This document shows positions 60,501-64,000 of a stretch of DNA of 64,000 nt, piece by piece. The DNA lies in assembly GCA_036245805.1 (NCBI GenBank), contig BTRK01000006.1, positions 41,076,520-41,140,519 on the forward strand. The letters run 5' to 3'. The notes under the pieces were generated by a model, which worked only from the letters and a program-made list of their open reading frames with translations, was not told the DNA's origin and searched no databases. Source of the stretch: Pristionchus mayeri. Taxonomy: Eukaryota > Nematoda > Chromadorea > Rhabditida > Neodiplogasteridae. The first letter of the stretch is position 1. Each line of letters begins with the position of its first letter. The translations under genes and the position numbers were made by a program.

Positions 60501-62471
60501 TACGGTATCTGCTGGTACTGTACTATCGATTGGCTACGGTACTTAGTCTTGACCTCCCCATGACCTACTATCGATTTTCACCATGACCCCCTATACATGG
60601 CATGGGGGGTGCCTTCCCGGGAAGGCACCCCCCCCCCCCCCCCCCCCCGAACGGTTTTCCAACGTTTTCAGATATTTTTTAAGTAGTTGTCATATAGTGT
60701 TAGATTGTTTGGAGTATGGGAGAACATACCGATATCTTGCCCCGATCCACTTTGATATCTGGAAGGGAGAAGGCTTGCGCGGGTTCTTTCGTGAGCGCTG
60801 TGTAAGTGCAGCCGTGGCTCTCAACCTCACGGCGGGAAGATCGGCTACAATGTGCACACTTCTCATCCATCTCGGTCTGCCAAATTGCCAATAACGACCA
60901 GGGGTCTACTCCCGGTAACCCTCTAGGAAACCCATTCCGGTCCTCTGCAGTTATGTCCAAATTACGAATCATAAATGTTACTTACACTACCGTAGCGATG
61001 ACCCACTGGCCAATTTCGAAATCTTCATCTGCTGGCGTAATCACCATGCGATCGCCCAGTGCATACGACCAACCCAGCATCGAATTGCCTTGGCTGAACA
61101 TCATCATCAATATGGAGATTGACAACAGCACATCCGAATATGAAACAACAAATACTCACATGATCATTATCAGGACAGGCACTTTGTGTATCTTATCCGC
61201 CACTAAGAATTCCGATGGATTCTGGACATAAAATTATTTTTGATGTGCGAATAAATTCGAGCGTGGACTTGCACCACAGATATTCATACCTCATCTTTCG
61301 ATGGAATGACAGGAAGAGAAATACGAGTGTCTATTATCGTCCAGTTGATGTCAATCAGCTCGTCCGTTGAGAGGTTTTTCAGCTTCCGAGGGTGACTACA
61401 TGAATTGGTAATACCAATTTGGATATCCGGTGTTTAGTAGGGATGGCTATGAGAGGACGCATTAAAAATTTTAATTTTTTTTTTGCAAACTCTAGCGATA
61501 TTGCGAAATTCTGGAAGAGGGAGGAGTTGCGACCTTTACATGCAATCTCGAATATCTATCCCTACAAAAAAAACCGGATATCATAAATGAATACACATTG
61601 TAAAAAAATAATAGTGTCCGTATCTACAGTGCAAATAAAGAAATCATAAATTATATAAACAAACGGTTAATCAACTCACTATTCTAAGTACACAAGAACA
61701 TGGGACTGGCCCGCCTCGGAAAACTCATGATGGTACCTGAAACAAGTGATGAAAAGTATACTCAGATAGGAAAAGTGCATATGAGTTTGATTCACCACTG
61801 AGAGGAAGTTTGAACTATTCCGAGGTCACGAGATACGAGAAGAATGGAGGTGTAGCCAGTCTCTTCGTCTCAACATATGTTTTTTTCGAACTATGTCGAT
61901 TTCCGAAATACACGCTTGCAAAGGTTACCTGTCCATATATTACGATTGCTTGATATCTCATTGTCGTAACTGACGATTGATCGGGCCTGAAAAGAAAGTC
62001 TCCATGGATTTGTAACATTTCCAAATTAAAATATTTACATTAAAACGAATATAAAGGATTGAAAGGATGTCAACTAACCACTACTTTATCTCCTTCGGTA
62101 CAGACAGATTCGGGGAACGGCCAGGCTCGGCGAATGCGCGGTTCATTGTTCGTCGTGGACGCTTGCACGATGTCTCCCACACGCAGAGGATCATTGCAAA
62201 CACGCGGGTCGAGCGCGGAAAGATAAGCGTCGGTGCCTCTAGAAAGATAAATTCATCAGTTAGCTGTTATTTCAGGGAAAATTAGGCTTAAAAGCCAGAG
62301 TTGTAGCAAAAAAGAAGGAAACCCGTCGTTTTTTCCCACTTCGATGTCTAGATTCGATGCCTAGCAGTTTTTATGCAACATCAACAACAAACAAACAAAC
62401 CTGAACAACAGCCAAACACCGAATGATGAGTCATATTTATCGACGATAACTCCGAATGAGTTCTCAGCCAT
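42535..62471 (-). CDS. large uncharacterised protein, 34 exons, about 1007 aa
   Basis: Exons: 62471-62401, 62238-62079, 61986-61929, 61890-61830, 61736-61680, 61395-61290, 61221-61160, 61093-60991, 60942-60730, 59798-59720, 59231-59155, 58989-58872, 56452-56266, 56221-56164, 56044-55968, 55920-55849, 55662-55532, 55236-55131, 50051-49963, 49890-49838, 49749-49690, 49602-49565, 49450-49355, 49310-49214, 46499-46438, 46403-46313, 46266-46210, 45988-45914, 45772-45620, 45536-45462, 43247-43188, 43098-43042, 42922-42854, 42630-42535. Every junction keeps phase. I recognise no family. The N-terminus ('FGVIVDKYDSSFGVWLL', 'LRVGDIVQAS') looks OB-fold/cold-shock-like. Later come a segment with 'VNIMAVGPATMPR', an acidic Ser/Asn linker, a Lys/Glu-rich helix, 'CLITKVKYNGDWSEAEL', 'LPFYTTVGNVVEVHVKKRYE', a Pro-rich stretch and a helical C-terminus. 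No signal peptide or TM helix is evident, suggesting an intracellular protein. Introns at 55130-50052, 58871-56453, 49213-46500 and 45461-43248 are filled by palindromic elements. A split into two genes cannot be excluded. Confidence 0.72.
43305..43372. repeat. AT / ATCTGTATGT microsatellite
   Basis: (AT)n followed by repeated ATATCTGTATGT units at the left edge of element H. It makes the ATAT TSD of H ambiguous. Confidence 0.8.
43884..43952 (+). pseudogene. tRNA-derived segment in left arm of H
   Basis: Contains an A-box-like TGGCTCAATTGG and a B-box-like GGTTCGATCCC about 40 bp apart, as in a tRNA gene. No 7-bp acceptor stem can be formed, so it is a fossil or SINE-like relic. The mirror copy is at 44803-44871 (minus). 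Confidence 0.6.
44025..44406. mobile_element. GC-rich MITE nested in H (8-bp TSD GGAAAATG)
   Basis: Termini read GGGACTTTCCTAG and inverted GTAGGAAAGTGCC, with a shared CCGCGCCAGGC just inside. GGAAAATG is duplicated at 44017-44024 and 44407-44414. The right arm of H runs uninterrupted across the equivalent site. The interior is G/C-rich with no convincing ORF. Confidence 0.8.
44468..44685. repeat. short inverted-repeat unit at the centre of H
   Basis: AGGGTGGCTGAAATGGATCA is mirrored by TGATCCATTTCAGCCACCCT, about 218 bp overall. It may be a further nested MITE or simply the loop-proximal arms of H. Confidence 0.6.
44803..44871 (-). pseudogene. tRNA-derived segment in right arm of H
   Basis: Inverted copy of the 43884-43952 segment with a few substitutions. 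A-box and B-box motifs are retained; there is no acceptor stem. Confidence 0.6.
46563..47574. mobile_element. palindromic element J (ATAT TSD)
   Basis: GAGGCCGGTTGCCGAAGAGT at 46563 is mirrored at 47574 (ends CCGGCCTC). ATAT flanks at 46559-46562 and 47575-47578. Arms meet near 47070. No ORF. Confidence 0.85.
47582..49116. mobile_element. long-TIR element A2 (9-bp TSD TCATATTTC; Mutator-like)
   Basis: An inverted, near-identical copy of A1: GGCAAAAGGTATTTCGC at 47582 to GCGAAAAACTAACTGCC at 49116. TCATATTTC is duplicated at 47573-47581 and 49117-49125. The two internal open frames are identical in translation to those of A1. It landed at the right edge of J. Confidence 0.88.
50069..51176. 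mobile_element. outer palindrome around element K
   Basis: About 64-70 bp on either side of K mirror each other (AAGTTTATTTTTAAAATAAA... at 50077-50132 versus 51107-51170). K therefore appears to have entered the centre of an older AT-rich palindrome. Confidence 0.6.
50133..51106. mobile_element. palindromic element K (ATAT TSD)
   Basis: GAGACCGTGCGCGATAGATT at 50133, mirrored ending CGGTCTC at 51106, with ATAT at 50129-50132 and 51107-51110. The inner region includes a B-box-like GGGACTCGAACCC near 50705. The termini closely match those of element M. Confidence 0.82.
51303..53768. mobile_element. large inverted-repeat element L with 650-bp arms
   Basis: ACGCTGTCTCCGTAAGAACG near 51308 is mirrored near 53762. 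The arms (about 51303-51955 and 53110-53768) are near-identical inverted copies, each carrying a tRNA-like B-box. The 1.15-kb centre is unpaired and partly GC-rich (52450-52740). The exact TSD is not determined. Confidence 0.75.
51716..51800 (+). pseudogene. tRNA-like segment in left arm of L
   Basis: The B-box GGGTTCGATTCC is preceded by a GGTTGATTACACTTGC region resembling a D-arm/anticodon stretch. The inverted copy is at about 53279-53372. No complete cloverleaf is found. Confidence 0.4.
54126..55042. mobile_element. palindromic element P (ATAT TSD)
   Basis: GAGTGACTATCTGAGAGAAC at 54126, mirrored ending GATAGTCACTC at 55042. ATAT at 54122-54125 and 55043-55046. Arms converge near 54580. 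No ORF. Confidence 0.85.
56845..58838. mobile_element. palindromic element M (ATAT TSD), interrupted by N
   Basis: Left end GATACCGTTTGCGATAGATT at 56845, right end AATCTATCGCAAACGGTCTC at 58838, flanked by ATAT at 56841-56844 and 58839-58842. The arms are 56845-57285 and 57290-57554 plus 58655-58838. Confidence 0.85.
57559..58650. mobile_element. palindromic element N nested in M (ATAA TSD)
   Basis: CAGAGGAAGTCTGAGAGAAC at 57559, mirrored ending CTCAGAATTCCTCTG at 58650. ATAA is duplicated at 57555-57558 and 58651-58654. The opposite arm of M reads straight through this point. Confidence 0.88.
59268..59480. repeat. inverted repeat with tRNA-like B boxes
   Basis: GGGGTTCGAATCCC (about 59317) and the inverted GGGACTCGAACCC (about 59418) sit in mirrored arms (CTCTACAGTCACCTTTGCCAAGCT versus its complement, with mismatches). 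On the minus strand 59477-59395 has an A-box-like TGGCCTAGTGG and a B-box GGTTCGAGTCC, so it looks tRNA-derived. It lies in an intron of the large gene. Confidence 0.6.
60040..60250. repeat. GC-rich foldback region
   Basis: Several short perfect hairpins in G/C-rich sequence, e.g. TCTCCCCGCTTCGCGGGGAGA near 60177 and CTGAGTCCCTACTCAG near 60087. Intronic. Confidence 0.6.
60603..60650. repeat. hairpin followed by long C homopolymer
   Basis: GGGGGGTGCC-TTCCCGGGAA-GGCACCCCCC merges into a run of more than 20 C residues ending at GAACGG. Run length is probably unstable and error-prone in sequencing. Confidence 0.8.
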
Positions 62472-62770
62472 TACTAGTTATTGCTGTTCAAATCATTCAC
62501 TGGAACAGTTACACATGAGTTGAACATGATTTTTTAGTAAAATAAAAGTATTGAACTCGATAGACAACAAGGATCATGATGGTCGATTGATCATCGATAG
62601 AATTGCCATGACAACAATGTAGGATAATTGTGGGAAAGAGCTGTATTGACGGACACATTCATAGTCCCCACAACAAAAACGCGAGAATGAACTTAACAAC
62701 GAAGGCATAATACACCAGAAACTCCTCGAAAAAGTATAAACATAAATAAATCTTTTAAAAAAATTTAAAT
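62472..62770. promoter_or_regulatory. upstream region of the large minus-strand gene
   Basis: About 300 bp between its ATG and the hAT-like element B6. AT-rich, with no specific motif I would defend. The divergent gene at 63908 starts beyond B6. Confidence 0.3.
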
Positions 62771-63696
62771 TAGGGACGGCAGCCCGAATTTTTGAGTACG
62801 GAATAATGGGTGCCTCCTTCCGACACTTTTACTTTCAAACTACCGTACTTTTCAAGCCAAATTCTTTCAATATTTTAAATCATTTTAAAAAAATATTTAA
62901 TGCGATTTTTCGACAATTTTATTGATTGGAATGAATATAAACACATGATGAAAGAACTTCAAACATGAGAAGACAGGACATATTGCAGAACTGGAGAAGC
63001 ACGACGCGATCGAAAATAATCTTGTTTTCAGAACTAAGTGTTGAAGCTTCATTTTCTCAGTATTTGTAGATTATGAGGCACAAAAATTTGTTTTCAAAAT
63101 AAAAATAAAAATAAATATCAGATGTTAGAGAATGAGGCAGTCAAAGTTGAACGTTTTACCGTTGTGAAAATGCATAATTCGTGTTTCCTTGGAAGGCGCA
63201 AACCGTATTTTCGAGATTTTTGGGTATTTATTTCAGAACACTGTTCCGCGTATCATACGTAAAAACTAAAAATATACTGTCTGCGCCTTTTTTTAAAACA
63301 GACTTCAAAGTTGCGACTACCGTAATCCACGCATGTTTACGTTTCTGTTGAACGTATTTTTAATGTTTGGTGCGTGTTTGTAGCAAAAATGTAATTTAGT
63401 TCTTGCTTGTACGCGGCAAATATGTAGACACAATAGTCTACGCGATTTAAACACAAATCAGGCAAAAATGATTGTTTCAGTTTGCGATAGGTATAAGTAA
63501 AGGAGTGACTTGAGATGCGCTCCACTTGGACTGAAAGCGTCGGCATTTTGACTTATGTTTATTATTGTTTTTCTCTTTTTTTGGTCATTTTTATTAAAAA
63601 CTAAAGTGAAAAGTCGAAATGGGGAAGGCATAGCTTTCAATTGCTTACCAATTTGTGAATTGTTTTGCTTGTTCGTTAACACCGTTGCTGTCCCTA
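62771..63696. mobile_element. hAT-like element B6 (8-bp TSD ATTTAAAT)
   Basis: TAGGGACGGCAGCCC at 62771 and GCTGTCCCTA ending at 63696. ATTTAAAT is duplicated at 62763-62770 and 63697-63704. The internal hairpin arms are 63193-63208 and 63274-63289 (14 of 16 paired), with a stem sequence unlike the other copies. Confidence 0.9.
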
Positions 63697-63907
63697 ATTT
63701 AAATATACTACAGTATCTTTAAAAGTTAGTTTTAACGTTTTAAAATTTCAAGCCGAATTTCATGAATCAGGGATATTCAATTTGAACGGGAAACGTTGTA
63801 TACTGTAACTTTTTATAATTACGGAATTCGTCAATCGATTTTCTGGATTTTTAGGTACTTTGTTTTGACTATTGAATTTTTGTTGTTAACAACATGTTTC
63901 AGTGTAC

Positions 63908-63985
63908 ATGGAGATACACAAGATATCATCTCTCGATGGGAATCGCAAAGAGTTAGAAGAGGAGCGTGCAAAGTTTGCTGAAAAG
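63908..63985 (+). CDS. first coding exon of a coiled-coil protein (partial, continues beyond window)
   Basis: ATG at 63908 follows a TGTTTCAG acceptor by five bases, and the exon ends AAAAG|GTTTG at 63985. It encodes 26 residues dominated by a charged helix ('NRKELEEERAKFAEK'). An in-frame upstream extension through the acceptor also exists, so this could be an internal exon. Too little is present to assign a function. Confidence 0.5.
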
Positions 63986-64000
63986 GTTTGAACTGTTTTT

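Overview
This window is nuclear DNA from a nematode, most likely a rhabditine (clade V-like) species other than C. elegans. Three things point there: short GT-AG introns (many 38-100 bp), trans-splice-like 3' splice sites abutting start codons, and nematode gene families (major sperm protein domain, serpentine chemoreceptor, LIPS-type lipase, CUL-1, CFP-1). The genus is inference; I cannot name a species.

Layout. 1-2177 (minus): an uncharacterised gene running off the left edge, with a coiled coil and an RRM-like segment. 3251-9504 (plus): cullin-1, 22 exons, about 783 aa, complete. 10661-12360 (plus): seven-TM chemoreceptor. 13601-14505 (minus): MSP-domain protein with an EEKK tail. 14787-15214 (plus): small single-pass membrane protein. 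15459-28667 (minus): cfp-1/CXXC1, 19 exons over 13.2 kb, 553 aa, with introns packed with transposons. 32613-34741 (minus): secreted LIPS-like lipase. 36365-41723: near-intact Ty3/gypsy LTR element with one in-frame stop. 42535-62471 (minus): a 34-exon, about 1007-aa gene that I do not recognise; every exon phase closes, and its introns also carry large palindromes. 63908-end (plus): first exon of another gene.

About 40% of the window is mobile DNA, mostly elements made almost entirely of two long inverted arms (0.9-2.5 kb). I separate several groups by target-site duplication (TSD). One group has 4-bp TTAT/TTAA/ATAT/ATAA TSDs, often with GAGnCCG-type termini (C, D, F, H, J, K, M, N, P). One group has 9-bp TSDs and long TIRs (A1, A2; Mutator-like). 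A hAT-like group has 8-bp TSDs and TAGGGA ends (B1-B6). There are also TA-flanked mariner elements. Nesting is common: mariner in F, D in C, N in M, A2 beside J.

The most unusual signal is in the hAT-like B family. Each copy carries an internal hairpin whose 16-21 bp stem differs in sequence from copy to copy yet stays self-complementary. Exon models were derived by hand from splice signals, reading phase and family similarity; edges may be off by a base or two.
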